Shown here: positions 20,700 through 32,100 of the stretch, in pieces
Numbering within the stretch: the first letter of the stretch is position 1
Layout of the letters: every line of letters starts with the position of its first letter
Assembly (NCBI RefSeq): GCF_905171765.1
Contig: NC_053394.1
Coordinates: 155,952,015 to 156,016,014 of the forward strand
DNA from: Bufo bufo
Lineage: Eukaryota; Chordata; Amphibia; Anura; Bufonidae
DNA length: 64,000 nt
Direction of reading: 5' to 3'
Notes under the pieces: model-generated
Told to the model about the DNA's origin: nothing
The model's database searches: none
What the model saw: only the letters and a program-made list of their open reading frames with translations
Program-made: the position numbers and the translations under genes

Positions 20700-22467
20700 G
20701 GCTAAGTTCACACGGGCGAGTATTCCGCGCGGGTGCAATGCGGGAGGTGAACGTATTGCACCCGCACTGAATCTGGACCCATTCATTTCTATAGGGGTGT
20801 GCACATGAGCTGTGATTTTCACGCATCACTTATGCGTTGCGTGAAAATCGCAGTATGCTCTATATTGTGCGTTTTCCACGCAACGCAGGCCCCATAGAAG
20901 TGAATGGGGCTGCGTGAAAATCGCAAGCATCCGCAAGCAAGTGCGGATGCAGTGCGATTTTCACGCACGGTTGCTAGGAGACGATCAGGATGGAGACCCG
21001 ATCATTATTATTTTCCCTTATAACATGGTTATAAAGGAAAATAATAGCATTCTGAATACAGAATGCATAGTAAAATAGGGCTGGAGGGGTTAAAAAAAAT
21101 AAAATAAAAATTTAACTCACCTTAGTCCACTTGATCGCGGAGCCCGGCATCTCCTTCTGGCTCCTTCTTTGCTGATTGTAGGAACAGGACCTGTGGTGAC
21201 GTCACTCCGGTCATCACATGATCCATCACATGATCTTTTACCATGGTGATGGATCATGTGATGGACCATGTGATGACCGGAGTGACGTCACCACAGGTCC
21301 TTTTCCTGCAATCAGCAAAGAAGGAGACAGAAGAGAAGCCAGGCTCCGCGATCAAGTGGATTAAAGGGACACTGACAGGCGAAATCAGCATATATAGTTA
21401 GATATATGACATTACAGGTCTTATAGAGTCTTTTAAAAGCATATAACTATCCCCCCTGTCCACCTTATAAAGAGCGAAATATAAAGTTTTATAACCTGCT
21501 TCTCCGTTCAGCAATCTGCCCAAGGGGCGGCGTTTCATGTGAAAATGCGCCCAGCCAGCCTTCCCAACTGCCGTTCTTAAGCCCCGCCCAGCTCATCATT
21601 ATTCACTTCGCTGGGCGGCGGCTAGAACTCTCCCCAGTCCCGATCCTGCGCCTGCGCAATTCAATCCTCCGGGCATCGTTCATGCCCAATCTTCTGCGCC
21701 CCGCCGTGCCGTCGGACGCACTATAATTAACCCCTTATATGATGTGAGTGAGCAGCACTCTGAAGCGCTGCTCTGAACAGTGCATGGCTGAGGCTGCAGC
21801 TGCCTCGAAGACGCAGGCTGGTGTGTGTACGCAGGCGCAGAAGATTGGGTATGAAGGATACCGGGAGGATTGAATTGCGCAGGCGCAGGATCGGGACTGG
21901 GGAGAGTTCTAGCCGCCGCCCAGCGAAGTGAATAATGATGAGCTGGGCGGGGCTTAAGAACGGCAGTTGGGAAGGCTGGCTGGGCGCATTTTCACATGAA
22001 ACGCCGCCCCTTGGGCAGATTGCTGAACGGAGATGCAGGTTATAAAACTTTATATTTCGCTCTTTATAAGGTGGACAGGGGGGATAGTTATATGCTTTTA
22101 AAAGACTCTATAAGACCTGTAATGTGATATATCTAACTATATATGCTGATTTCGCCTGTCAGTGTCCCTTTAAGGTGAGTTTAATTTTTTTTTAACCCCT
22201 CCAGCCCTATTTTACTATGCATTCTGTATTCAGAATGCTATTATTTTCCCTTATAACCATGTTATAAGGGAAAATAATACAATCTACAGAACACCGATCC
22301 CAAGCCCGAACTTCTGTGAAGAAGTTCGGATTTGGGTACCAAACATGCGCGATTTTTCTCACGCGAGTGCAAAACGCATTACAATGTTTTGCACTCGCGC
22401 TGAAAAATCGTGCATGTTCCCGCAAAGCATCCGCACCTTTTCCCGCAATGCCTGTGTGAACTCAGCC
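20700..22467. mobile_element. Foldback MITE with TAA duplications (Harbinger-like), carrying a nested palindrome
   Basis: Termini ggctaagttcacacgggc and gcctgtgtgaactcagcc are flanked by TAA at 20697-20699 and 22468-22470. The arms share inverted words (ataatagcattctgaataca, cttataacatggttataa, gggctggaggggtt) and an inner hairpin at 21189-21320 (ggtgacgtcactccggtcat...). Without the TTAA palindrome at 21365-22169 the element is about 960 bp. No ORF. Confidence 0.75.
21365..22169. mobile_element. 805-bp palindromic element with TTAA duplications
   Basis: Termini agggacactgacaggcg and cgcctgtcagtgtccct are flanked by TTAA at 21361-21364 and 22170-22173. The arms are inverted over about 350 bp (ataactatcccccctgtcca, gccgccgcccagcgaagtga) around a unique centre at 21720-21830. 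It sits within the MITE above. Confidence 0.85.
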
Positions 22468-22470
22468 TAA

Positions 22471-22905
22471 AAGTGTTTTGTTGGTATTGTGACGGGCTTT
22501 GTGTTTTAAAACAAAGCCCACCTGGTCTATATGAATCATCTGCAGTAACAAGCGGGGTAGACGATTGAAAAATTTAATGTCTACATCCATAAGGGATATG
22601 TGGTGAAAATTTGCACAGTAGGACACATCTTTCCTAGGTTTGGGGAGATTGGCAATGGCAGCCATGAGAGATTGAGTGGTGAAAGGGTGCTCTGTTGAAA
22701 CTGAGTTAAATACTTTAGTTATAAAAGGGAATAATTGGGAGGAAAAGCCATCTCGGCCTGGGCTTCTGCTGCTAGGAGAGGAATTAATGACAGTGGTTAC
22801 CTCCAACTCAGAAAACTCTCTAAGTAGGAAGAATCTTCTGAAAGTACAGGGAGGGCAGTCTGGGTTACATAATCACCCACGCTCTGACTAAATTGTGTAG
22901 ACGAC
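22471..22905 (-). pseudogene. L1-type LINE RT fragment, upstream half
   Basis: The minus strand reads SSRSPGRDGFSSQLF (block 0/1), SLMAAIANLPKPRKDVSYCA, NFHHISLMDVDIKFFNRL and DQVGFVLKHKARHNTNK. These match the L1 finger and palm order (PGPDGF, IPKPGKD, NYRPISLLNVD, DQVGFI). Its continuation is at 20600-20696. Non-functional. Confidence 0.75.
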
Positions 22906-22916
22906 ATGTCAGCAAG

Positions 22917-23035
22917 AACAGTGGCGTACATAGAGATGTAAGGGCCCCATAGCAAGAATCAAACCAGGACTCCCACACAGTACAGAAAGGTTTCTGCCTA
23001 AACCCTTTTCAATGAGCCTTGGGCCACTGTTTCAT
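22917..23035. mobile_element. hAT-like MITE remnant
   Basis: Starts acagtggcgtacatagagat and ends gggccactgttt. The ends are inverted over about 10 bp, and the left end resembles 34948 and 35759. Confidence 0.4.
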
Positions 23036-23052
23036 TTGGTAAAAGTTCCTTA

Positions 23053-23372
23053 AGGCTGGGTTCAGACCTGAGCGTATTTGATATGCGCGTTTAACGCGCG
23101 TTTTTGTCGCGCGTTTTTATGCGCGTTTTTTGCAATAGTAAATGCGCGTTTGTGTGATTGACTGCAGTGTCCTATGGCCACAAACGCGCGTCAAAACGCC
23201 CCAAAGAAGCTCAAGAACTTGTTTGAGCGTAGGGCGTTTTTCAGCGCGTTTAAACGCGCTGTAAAATGCTCAAGTGAGAACCAGGGCCATAGGGAAGCAT
23301 TGGTTTTCATGTGTTGAGCGTTTTACAGCGCGTTTGAACGCGATGTAAAACGCTCAAGTGTGAACCCAGCCT
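23053..23372. mobile_element. MITE rich in gcgcgttt words, ends aggctgggttca
   Basis: The left end aggctgggttcagacctgag is mirrored by ctcaagtgtgaacccagcct. Inner words gcgcgtttttatgcgcgttt and cagcgcgtttgaacgcg give strong hairpins. Confidence 0.7.
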
Positions 23373-23373
23373 T

Positions 23374-24099
23374 AGGCTGGGTTCACACGAGCGTGTCCGG
23401 ATTAGGTCCGGATGCGTCCCGGTGTGTTGCGGCAAAACCGCGCGAGTAGGAATGCAATTGCAGTCAGTTTTGACTGCAATTGCGTTCCGATGTTCAGTTT
23501 TTATCGCACGGGTGCAATGTTTTTTGCACGCGCGTGATAAAAAACCGACACTGGTACCCAGACCCGAACTTCTTCACAGAAGTTCAGGTTTGGGTTAGTT
23601 GTAGTGTAGATTGTATTACTTTCCCTTATAACATGGTTATAAGGGAAAATAATAGCATTCTGAATACAGAATGCATAGTACAATAGGGCTGGAGGGGTTT
23701 AAAAAAATAAACTCATTAACTCACCTTCTCCTCTTGATCTCGAAGTTCCCGGTCTCTTCTTTACTTGAGTTGTGGGCTAAAGGACCTTTGAGTTGAGTTT
23801 ACTGATGAGTTGTGGGCTAAAGGACCTTTGGTGACGTCAGATCTCATGCTCCAATCACATGGTCCATCACTGCGATTTTCACGCAACCCCATTCACTTCT
23901 ATGGGGCCTGCGTTGCGTGAAAAACGCAGAATATAGAGCATGCTGCGATTTTCACGCAACGCATAAGTGATGCGTGAAAATCATCGCTCATCTGAACAGC
24001 CCCATAGAAATGAATGGGTCCAGATTCAGTGCGGGTGCAATGCGTTCACCTACCGCATTGCACCCGCGCGGAAATCTCGCCCGTGTGAACGCAGCCTTA
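23374..24099. mobile_element. MITE, ends ggctgggttcacacgagcg, related to 20700-22467
   Basis: The left end ggctgggttcacacgagcg is mirrored by cccgtgtgaacgcagcc. It shares gcattctgaatacagaatgc, cttataacatggttataagg and gggctggaggggtt with the MITE at 20700. A 24-bp segment, gagttgtgggctaaaggacc plus tttg, is present twice (23767 and 23807). It abuts the previous MITE. Confidence 0.7.
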
Positions 24100-24743
24100 G
24101 AGGGTAGAGTCCTGATCAAGTTTTCACCTCCAGTAGAAGAGGAGGTAATCCCAACTACGACTGGGACCCCTCTTCCCCTCGGCCCCATAGCAGTCGCCTG
24201 GTCTGCCGCTATGGTAGTTATGCCCCTGAGCAAGAGGGAATCTTAGATTGTACAGTATGGTCATATTCCTTGAATGTCTTTGCAATGTCCTCAGTCTTCT
24301 AAATGGTCAAACCAAAAGCCGTGGTGGCTGGTCAGGAACAAATCAAGTCTGCTGTACATACCATGCACTGGTGAGTAGGGATGAAAGACACACCACACGT
24401 TAGTCACATATTGAAAAGTTTGGATTTAGGGGAAGTCAACTGAGAGATACAGATAAGGGATAAGGGACCTACCCATAGAGGAATCTAAGCATTTATCAAA
24501 CATCAAGTTGAAGTCCGTCCCCCCCTCCCCCCCCACAATCATCAATCCCTAATCCCTCTGCTAAATCTGAAAGATGAGTCATGTGCTTCTTACAAAAGCC
24601 AATCTGGTCACAAAAGCTTGTCTGATATGTGGATTTTCTGAAAAACATACTGGCCATTGGGATCTGCCTCAAAGGAGAACACAGAAGCAACAAGTGATTT
24701 TTTTAGAGCAATACTCATTACCTTAAATCTTGCTTCAGAATTA
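24100..24743. other. No recognisable feature
   Basis: Contains cccctcccccccc near 24520 and otherwise unique-looking sequence. Small open frames lack motifs. Confidence 0.45.
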
Positions 24744-25105
24744 GGCCTCATGCACACGGCCATGCCATTTTTTGTGGTCCGCAAACCGCGATCCGCAAAA
24801 AACGGAAGCTGCCCGTGTTGCCTTCCGCAATTTGCGGAACGGGCGCCGTTAATATAAATGCCTATTCTTGTCCGCAAAGCGCGGACAAGGATAAGACGCT
24901 ATATTTTTTTAGCGGGGCCGCGGAACGGAGCCACGGATGCAGACAGCACACTGAGTGCTGTCCACATCTTTTGCGGCCCGATTGAAGTGGATGGGCTGGA
25001 TGTCTTGGGACTGTCGCAGCAATGCCATTCATTTCTATGGGATCACCGCTACTCAGCGATCCCGGTCGGGACCAGTGTTGTCGTGTAGCCCTAGCCTTAA
25101 CCTCC
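24744..25105. mobile_element. MITE of the tccgcaaaa family
   Basis: Begins aggcctcatgcacacggcca, followed by tggtccgcaaaccgcgatcc, tgcggaacgggcgccgtt, cttgtccgcaaagcgcggac and ggagccacggatgcagac. The right end is poorly defined. Confidence 0.65.
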
Positions 25106-25109
25106 TTTT

Positions 25110-25590
25110 GCTCTGTCAGCTGTTGCAAGGCTGTTCCCCATTGCTCATCAGCTTGGGCTATATAAACTCTGTTGTTTCCTCACTTTCTTGCCTGAACAAT
25201 TATGTCTAAATAGATCTGCCAGGTCTCTCTAGCTTTCTACAGCTGGTAAAAGAGCTGTAATTTGTTTGGCTGCCTATGTACTTGACCTGTACCTGTTCAT
25301 CGTACTGATACTGTGCCACCTGCCCTGACCTTTGGACGGTTCCACAGAGTCACACAAACTCTGACAGCCCTGACCCCTGCCTGTCCAATCCACGTGAGTC
25401 AGCAGCCAACCATAACAGGACAACTCCAAGAGGTAGCAGCCTAGTGGTTTCCCTGCAGTGAAGGCCAGATTCCTGTATAGGGTATAAAGAGTGAAAACCA
25501 GAGGATCACTAGGATAACGCCCTCAGGACTAGCCCAAATTCAAACCAGTTACTTGGCACAGTGGATCCACATTCACTTTCCATAACAAAA
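25110..25590 (+). mobile_element. Possible LTR fragment
   Basis: A TATA-like gggctatataaactctg lies near 25156-25172. Downstream tracts such as ccctgacctttggacggttc, and an ending cttggcacagtggatccac, resemble gypsy-like LTRs of frogs. No paired LTR or internal coding region is seen. Confidence 0.3.
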
Positions 25591-26039
25591 AAAGACCAGA
25601 TTTCTGGTCTTTCCAGTTTTGGTCATTTTGGGATACATGCATATAAATTCAGGCCTAAATGGTATGTGTGAACTCTGCACACTGACCGGTGTGTATAACA
25701 TTATGCTTGGCTCACACTTTAAACAACTAATATACAATTTTATATTATTTTTATGAAAAAATTACACTTTGATGCAAAATTGCATTAGGGGGTCTGTGTG
25801 AATAAAGCGTTGAGTGACATTTTCACAATGTGACAGTGTATACTTTCAGAAACTAAATAGTTTTACCACATTCCTCTCTACCCAAACATCACACAGCATA
25901 CAACACAATACAAGGGGAATCCTCTTTAAATTCATTGTGTAATATGTCATAGATACATGTGAGGAAATGACATGGGGAAGTCTGAGATTTTCTGAAGAAA
26001 AAGCTGACACTATATTCTAAGTAAGCTGCAATTATGTAA
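25591..26039. other. No recognisable feature
   Basis: AT-rich, unique-looking. Confidence 0.45.
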
Positions 26040-26305
26040 ATGGCCATTTAGTAACATGTAAAATGTCATAATAAAAACATAAGGTGGAAAATGTGATAGA
26101 GTAACAGCATTTAACATGGAATATGTGATACAATAATAACATGTAACATGTAATATACAGTAATAATGTAGCTGGGAATATGTGATATAGCAATAAAATG
26201 TAATATAGCAATACTGTAACATGCAATATTCAAAATTATAATACCATATAAAGTGCAATATAACATAGAGTAATACTATGTAACATGGTATATGTGATGC
26301 TGGTT
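26040..26305. repeat. Degenerate tandem repeat, unit about 35 bp
   Basis: The words aacatg.aatatgtgata and caataataacatgtaac recur six or seven times with drift. Confidence 0.6.
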
Positions 26306-26306
26306 T

Positions 26307-26520
26307 AAGGCCTCTTTCACACAAGTTTATTTGCAATCCTTATATGGGGCGTATTTTGTGTACAGGAATCTGCTGCTAATGTTAAAGAATAGGGCTATTC
26401 ACATGGGTGTATCATTTCCATCAGTATTTGAAATACACAGCAGATGAATTACTGAAGCAATACTGATAACAATCTTGATGGCATATCAACCGAAATCCAG
26501 ACGCTCGTGTGAAAGAAGAT
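26307..26520. mobile_element. Short MITE, ends ggcctctttcacacaa
   Basis: The left end ggcctctttcacacaagttt is matched by acgctcgtgtgaaagaag on the right, like the element at 4715. Confidence 0.55.
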
Positions 26521-26638
26521 AAAATGCGCAAAATAGATCAATGTCTTGCGAAAGGTATGAAAACAATTGCTATATCTCGAAAACTGAAGAAAGATCATCT
26601 TCACGGCACAGGCAAATAAGATATGATAAAGGCTTATT

Positions 26639-27210
26639 ACACTACTCAAAAAAGTTAGGGATATTTGGCTTGTGGGTAAAACTTCAGGATGAACCTAAAA
26701 TGCACTCTAACCTATACAGGTGACCTTAATGTGACCTTCTCTAAACTTTTGAATGCACATGTCCAACTGTTCAATGTTTCAGTACTTTTTGCACAGCTTG
26801 CTGTTCTCTAACAAGGAGCTTAACGGCAAAATTCCCAACAGGTGTTTGATCCATGAATCGCCAAATAAATTTCCTGGTTCAATGAGAATTGGTATTTAGA
26901 ACAAGAAATTTCAATATAAACAGTCCTCCTCATCATGCTGTTCACGTTTTGACATCATGAGACCAAGGCGACACCTAACAATTGATCAACAGTACCTCGC
27001 CATTGCGAGGCTTCAAGTAGGATGTCCTCAGACAGAAGTGGCCACTGAGCTTATAGTGTCATAGAGTGTCATCAGCAGGTTGCAACAGAGATACAGAGAG
27101 ATTGGAAGAGTCACAGCAAGGCATAGAAGTGGACGTCCTTTGGCCACATCCCACACTGATGACCACTTCATTGTGAACAATGCCCTGCGGAATCAGCATA
27201 CATAATTTGT
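26639..27210 (+). pseudogene. Tc1-like transposon 5' fragment with transposase N-terminus
   Basis: The left terminal region is of Tc1 type (actactcaaaaaagttaggg, ggcttgtgggtaaaacttca). At 26957 an ATG opens MRPRRHLTIDQQYLAIARLQ, VGCPQTEVATEL, a stop at about 27062, then SVISRLQQRYRE. This is the paired helix-turn-helix DNA-binding region of a Tc1 transposase. The remaining residues (HRSGRPLATSHTDD, the GRPR-like linker) lie in a shifted frame and the sequence leaves the element at about 27210. The DDE catalytic domain and right end are absent, so it is dead. Confidence 0.8.
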
Positions 27211-27665
27211 ATTGTCGCATACACAATGACCAAATCTATTAAAACATCCCATAAAAACAATGTCAGAATTGTAATATTTTTGGTCACCTCATCTTCCCCA
27301 AATAATTGAATAGAAAATGATGAAAAGGTCATGACATGGAGACACAAAACAATCTTTTTTTAAAGTTTTTTAAGAGTAAAACATAACAAACATTATGTAA
27401 ATGTGGTATCTCTAAAATTGGACGGACCTGCAAAATAAAATAAAAATGAAACCCCAATAACTATTTCAGAATTGCGTTGTCTTTTCATACTGATTCTCTA
27501 TTTTTCTAATTTATACAATTCATTTGATGTACCCCAAAATGGTGGTATTAAAAAATACAAATTGCCAATAAGCCCTCATGTGGTTGTTCATGAGAAAATA
27601 AAATGCTATGGCTTTTGAAATGCGGACATCACGAAACAATACAAATTGGTGAGTCTAAGGGGTTA
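27211..27665. repeat. AT-rich dispersed repeat
   Basis: Contains aaccccaataactatttcag, ccaataagccctcatgtggt and tgtggtatctctaaaattgg. It is related to 20158-20590. Confidence 0.55.
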
Positions 27666-27736
27666 ATTTAATTTAAAATCCTCAGCAGGCTCAGGCAGCC
27701 ATGACTTTCATGTCAGTCCCACCAGTGTGTACTCAC

Positions 27737-27985
27737 CCTTAGAGCTAATGCACACGGCCGTTGCCATTTTTGCAGTCCGCAAATTGTGGATCTGCAAAAT
27801 ACAGATACCGGCTGCGTGCGTTCCACATTTTGCGGAACGGAACATCCTGCCAACTATAGGACTATAAAACGGACAAGAGTAGGACATCTATTTTTCGGGG
27901 CTGTAATAGACATATGGATGCATGGGTGAAGTGAATGGGACCGTATCTGACCCGCAAAAAATGTGTAAGTTCCTGTGCATGAGTC
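27737..27985. mobile_element. MITE of the tccgcaaaa family
   Basis: Begins ttagagctaatgcacacggc, continues tgcagtccgcaaattgtgga and ttttgcggaacggaacatcc, and ends tcctgtgcatgagtcctta. Confidence 0.65.
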
Positions 27986-28049
27986 CTTATTATACTACTT
28001 GTTTGTTACTAAGGTTCAGTAATAGGTCCCCTAATATTTAACTTATTAG

Positions 28050-28305
28050 GGTTAGCACTGGTGTCGGTTAGCATGGGGTTCCTAAGTTCAAATCTGACCA
28101 ATGACAATATCTGCATGGAATTTATATGATCTCCCCATGTTTGCGTGGGTTTCCACCGGGTACTCCGGTTTCCCCCCACAATCCAAAGACATACTGATAG
28201 GAAGTTTAGATTGTGAGCCCCACTGGGGACAGAGAGTAATGATAATGTCTGTAAAGCGCTGCGGAATATGTCAGCGCTATATAAGTGAGTAAACTGAATA
28301 AATAA
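28050..28305 (+). repeat. tRNA-derived SINE (V-SINE/Mermaid-like)
   Basis: The head has a pol III B-box-like gttcaaatctgacc (28088) after ggttagcatggggttcct. The body atggaatttatatgatctcc, gcgtgggtttccaccgggta, ctccggtttccccccacaat is the conserved centre of vertebrate SINEs of this group. The tail ends gcgctgcggaatatgtcagc, gctatataag. No clear target duplication. Confidence 0.65.
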
Positions 28306-29267
28306 TTATATAGAGCAGGGGTACTCAACTGGCAGACCGCGGTGTGAGTCTATACCATGGTAGCCAGCTTTCCGGACTCCTCCTCTCAACTTTATCTGTG
28401 TCCTCAGGACACAGATACAGTTGAATGCACTGATGAAGCAGGGAGCCATTGAATTCCTGCTTCACTGTTCACCTCCCGCTGGTGATTTAGCACTGGCAAG
28501 AGCAATGAGATGATGTAATCTTGCCTGCTGCACTGAGCCACAGATAACACAGCAAAGAGCAAGGGTCTTCTCCGCACAGTGTTGTCTATGGCTCAGTATG
28601 GCAGGTATGATGAAATCACTGCATTGCGCCAGTGTAACGGTCACGTCCACACACACACTGGGGGAAGGATAGTGACCACTGCGCTCCACCCTCACCCCTG
28701 GCCCTGCCTACTTGCCTCACGAGTCCTGATGACAGGGGACAACTGGACGACAGTCCCTAACTTAGGATACGTGCAGGGAAGACAGACAAGACAAAATACG
28801 GAACATGAACGGACCGGGTCAGAACCAAGAGAGCTACGCAGTACAAAGGGTTAAGCAAAGAATGGTCAGGAGAAGCCGGGGTCAAATACCAGGAGAGTAG
28901 AGAAGTACAAGGGGAGTCCTAAGAGAGTAGTCAGGTGGGAGCCGAGGTCACAATACCAGGACGGATGCACAGTACAGGAGGAGCAGGCAAAGGATCGTCA
29001 AGGAACGGAATCAGGTGAGTATTCAGTAGTCCAACAAATAGCCAGGAACCTAGAAATTAACAGGCAACCTGTGGCTAGCAGGCTGCCTGTATTTATAGTG
29101 GGGAGTGAGGGTCATGTGACGTGGCCAGCGTCACATGACCGACAGACCAACCAGTTGAGCACCGGCAACACTAAGGGGACATCATACTGTGAGGTCGCAC
29201 TAAGGGTAAATTCTTATTGTGTTGGTGGAGGACTGGGTGGGATTAAAGGTATTACTATTTTTAGAAA
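28306..29267. repeat. Unclassified; probable repeat at 28630-29180
   Basis: 28306-28620 looks unique. From 28630 to 29180 GC-richer purine tracts (cacaataccaggacggatgc, gtcaaataccaggagag) and ccaacaaatagccaggaacc resemble frog retroelement LTR or leader DNA. A hairpin gtcatgtgacgtggccagcg, tcacatgac lies at 29111. No coding evidence. Confidence 0.3.
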
Positions 29268-30482
29268 AGGACTTGCGACTTCCGGTTCTGGCGCGCGCAT
29301 GTAAGGCAGCAGGAGGAAGGAGCTCCGCCGTTCAGAGCCCAAGACCAAGCTGCCAAACCTTATCAAGGGGAGAATTCTCCACTCACAGTGTCTGCATCTC
29401 TCCAGCAGTGGATGGAGAGGTACTTGGTCAGAGGTGGCACGTCTGCAGGAGGCCCCTCACCTAGAAGAGAAGGATGACACCAGAGTGGCAAGATGGCGGC
29501 AGCGGCTGAACGTGCAATTCGCTCTACTCGATTCCTCACAGGCCCCCAGGCTCGCAGAACTGGACTCGGAGGAGGATAAGGAACCAGATGTGCTAAATGG
29601 ATTAGCCATATCATGCAAAACTCTATAAGTTGAAGTGGCAAAACTGTTAGCTACAGACATAAAGACAAAATTAGACTCTAACAAAGCTCCAGGCAGACAT
29701 CGAGTTAGAACATAGTCTAAGCCTGCTAGAGGACGAACTAGAAAAGTCCAAGACCCAAATGCAACACATTTTGAAATCCAATAAATCCCTACAAGAGAAA
29801 GTAGAGGACATAGAGAATAGATCTAGAAGGAGTAATGTGCAAATTTTTAGGCCTCACGGAATCAATTCTACCTGGGCAGATCTCCCGGATATGTGCCATA
29901 GAGATCCCTTCAGGCCCTAGGCATTAATGCTCAGTGTACAGTGGAAAGAGCACATTGTATAGGCCCACCAAGGGACTTACAAAATAACAACACAGTCCGA
30001 AGGCCTAGCCCAACCATTGTCAAATATCTGAACTATGCGGATAAAGCTGCCATTTTGGGCGGGTTCAAAAAGGAGGGAGGCCCATAGTAGTTAGAGGCCA
30101 TAAACTACTCTTGTTTGGGGACTACTCAGCGGAGGTCTGAAGAAAAAGGAAAGCTTTTACAATGATTTGCTCAGCTTTAGTAAAGAGGAGACAGAAATTT
30201 GCCCTACAATTTCCAGCGGTCCTGAAGATGTTTAGAGAGGAGGGTCAAACGGACATTTACAACACCCCTAAGGAAGCCATGTTGTCATTGGACATCTCCA
30301 GCCAGATGGACCTCCCTCCACGTGGACTCCCATCACCAGACAGACGAAAGTCACATCAACAACAACACAGTCCAGGCTCATCCAAGCCTTCCAGAGGACG
30401 ACGTGGGGAAGAACAGGGGACCGCCAATAGACACTGGGCCTGAGTAACTTTTTTTTTTCTTTTATCTCTTTGTAATAATATG
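29268..30482 (+). mobile_element. Diverged L1/Tx1 LINE, 5' part (5' UTR and ORF1)
   Basis: Begins gacttccggttctggcgcg at 29279 after a few bases, matching the start of the full-length LINE at 46115 (gacttccggttccggcgcg). It is interrupted by a Tc1-like transposon at 30485 and continues at 32101. Confidence 0.75.
29412..30442 (+). pseudogene. LINE ORF1 (L1 ORF1p-like), decayed
   Basis: Starts ATG 29412 with MERYLVR, the same opening as MERYLLR in the intact LINE. Across frameshifts it keeps SRRSN-like residues near 29825, VRGHKLLLFGDYSAEV near 30095 (matching ILNGIKVLLFADYSAEV) and, from 30162, KRRQKFALQFPAVLKMF. It ends TANRHWA at 30442. Many stops lie between. The protein would be an RNA-binding chaperone with a coiled coil, RRM-like domain and C-terminal domain. 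This copy is non-functional. Confidence 0.75.
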
Positions 30483-30484
30483 TA

Positions 30485-32100
30485 CAGTTGCAAGAAAAAG
30501 TATGTGAACCGTTTGGAATTATATGGATTTCTGCACAAATTGGTCATAAAATGTGATCTGATCTTCATCTAAGTCACAACAATAGACAATCACAGTCTGC
30601 TTAAACTAATTACACACAAAGAATTAAATGTTACCATGTTTTTATTGAACACACCATGTAAACATTCACAGTGCAGGTGGAAAAAGTATGTGAACCCTTG
30701 GATTTAATAACTGGTTGAACCTCCTTTGGCAGCTATAACTTCAATCAAACATTTCCTGTAGTTGCAGATCAGACGTGCACAACGGTCAGGAGTAATTCTT
30801 GACCATTCCTCTTTACAGAACTGTTTCAGTTCAGCAATATTCTTGGGATGTCTGGTGTGAATCGCTTTCTTGAGGTCATGCCACAGCATCTCAATCGGGT
30901 TGAGGTCAGGACTCTGACTGGGCAACTCCAGAAGGAGTATTTTCTTCTGTTTAAGCCATTCTGTTGTTGATTTACTTCTATGCTTTGGGTCGTTGTCCTG
31001 TTGCAAAACCCATCTTCTGTTGAGCTTCAGCTGGTGGATAGATGGCCTTAAGTTCTCCTGCAAAATGTCTTGATAAACTTGGGAATTCATTTTTCCTTCG
31101 ATTATAGCAACCCGTCCAGGTCCTGACACAGCAAAGCAGCCCCAAACCATGATGCCCCCACCACCATACTTTACAGTTGGGATGAGGTTTTGATGTTGGT
31201 GTGCTGTGCCTCTTTTTCTCCACACATAGTGTTGTGTGTTTCTTCCAAACAACTCAACTTTGGTTTCATCTGTCCACAGAATATTTTGCCAGTGCTGCTG
31301 TGGAACATCCAGGTGCTCTTGCGCAAACTGTAAATGTGCAGCAATGTTTTTTTTGGACAGCAGTGGCTTCTTCTGTGGTATCCTCCCATGAAATCCATTC
31401 TTGTTTAGTGTTTTATGTATCATAGATTCGCTAACAGGGATGTTAGCATATGCCAGAGACTTTTGTAAGTCTTTAGCTGACACTCTAGGATTCTTCTTCA
31501 CCTCATTTAGCAGTCTGCGCTGTGCTCTTGCAGTCATCTTTACAGGACGGCCACTCCTAGGAAGAGTAGCAGCAGTGCTGAACTTTCTCCATTTATAGAC
31601 AATTTGTCTTACCATGGACTGATGAACAGCAAGGCTTTTGGAGATACTTTTATAACCCTTTCCAGCTTTATGCAAGTCAACAATTCTAAATCGTAGGTCT
31701 TCTGAGAGCTCTTTTGTGCTAGGCATCATTCACATCAGGCAATGCTTCTTGTGAAAAGCAAACCCAGAACTGATGTGTGTTTTTTATAGGGCAGCTGTAA
31801 CCAACACCTCCAATCTCATCTCATTGATTGGACTCCAGTTGGCTGACACTTCACTCCAATTAGCTCTTGGAGATGTCATTAGTCTAGGGGTTCACATACT
31901 TTTTCCACCTGCACTGTGAATATTTACATGGTGTGTTCAATAAAAACATGGTAACATTTAATTATTTGTGTGTTATTAGTTTAAGCAGACTGTGATTGTC
32001 TATTGTTGTAACTTAGATGAAGATCAGATCACATTTTATGACCAATTTGTGCAGAAATCTATATAATTCCAAAGGGTTCACATACTTTTTCTTGCAACTG
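30485..32100 (-). mobile_element. Complete Tc1-like DNA transposon (1616 bp)
   Basis: Inverted termini of about 213 bp (30485-30697 and 31889-32100) start cagttgcaagaaaaagtatg / catactttttcttgcaactg. Each arm holds an outer and an inner copy of gnaaaaagtatgtgaaccc, the IR/DR layout known from Sleeping Beauty-group elements. TA flanks both sides (30483-30484, 32101-32102). It sits inside the diverged LINE, between ORF1 and ORF2. Confidence 0.95.
30704..31729 (-). CDS. Tc1-like transposase, DD34E, open reading frame intact
   Basis: A 341-residue uninterrupted protein, the usual length for Tc1 transposases (about 340). Residues 1-110 form the paired helix-turn-helix DNA-binding region, with a [14 protein letters not shown] linker near 59-72, where GRPR-type motifs bind DNA. 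The catalytic triad is complete: D154 in [14 protein letters not shown]245 in [10 protein letters not shown] and E280 in [11 protein letters not shown], with 34 residues between the last two. The Gly-rich box [15 protein letters not shown] is at 187-200. It cuts the element at its inverted ends and inserts at TA. The ends are present and well matched, so the copy appears young. The ATG lies 160 bp inside the right inverted repeat. Activity is inferred only from intactness. Confidence 0.93.
   Translation of the reverse strand: MMPSTKELSEDLRFRIVDLHKAGKGYKSISKSLAVHQSMVRQIVYKWRKFSTAATLPRSGRPVKMTARAQRRLLNEVKKNPRVSAKDLQKSLAYANIPVSESMIHKTLNKNGFHGRIPQKKPLLSKKNIAAHLQFAQEHLDVPQQHWQNILWTDETKVELFGRNTQHYVWRKRGTAHQHQNLIPTVKYGGGGIMVWGCFAVSGPGRVAIIEGKMNSQVYQDILQENLRPSIHQLKLNRRWVLQQDNDPKHRSKSTTEWLKQKKILLLELPSQSPDLNPIEMLWHDLKKAIHTRHPKNIAELKQFCKEEWSRITPDRCARLICNYRKCLIEVIAAKGGSTSY

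Noticed and set aside
28050..28110. Possible tRNA gene
   Set aside because: Only a B-box-like word and tRNA-like head are present; no foldable cloverleaf, and the body is SINE sequence.
28430..28475. ctgatgaagcaggg hairpin resembling the retroposon start
   Set aside because: The stem is present but no GAAAC follows and no target duplication was found.
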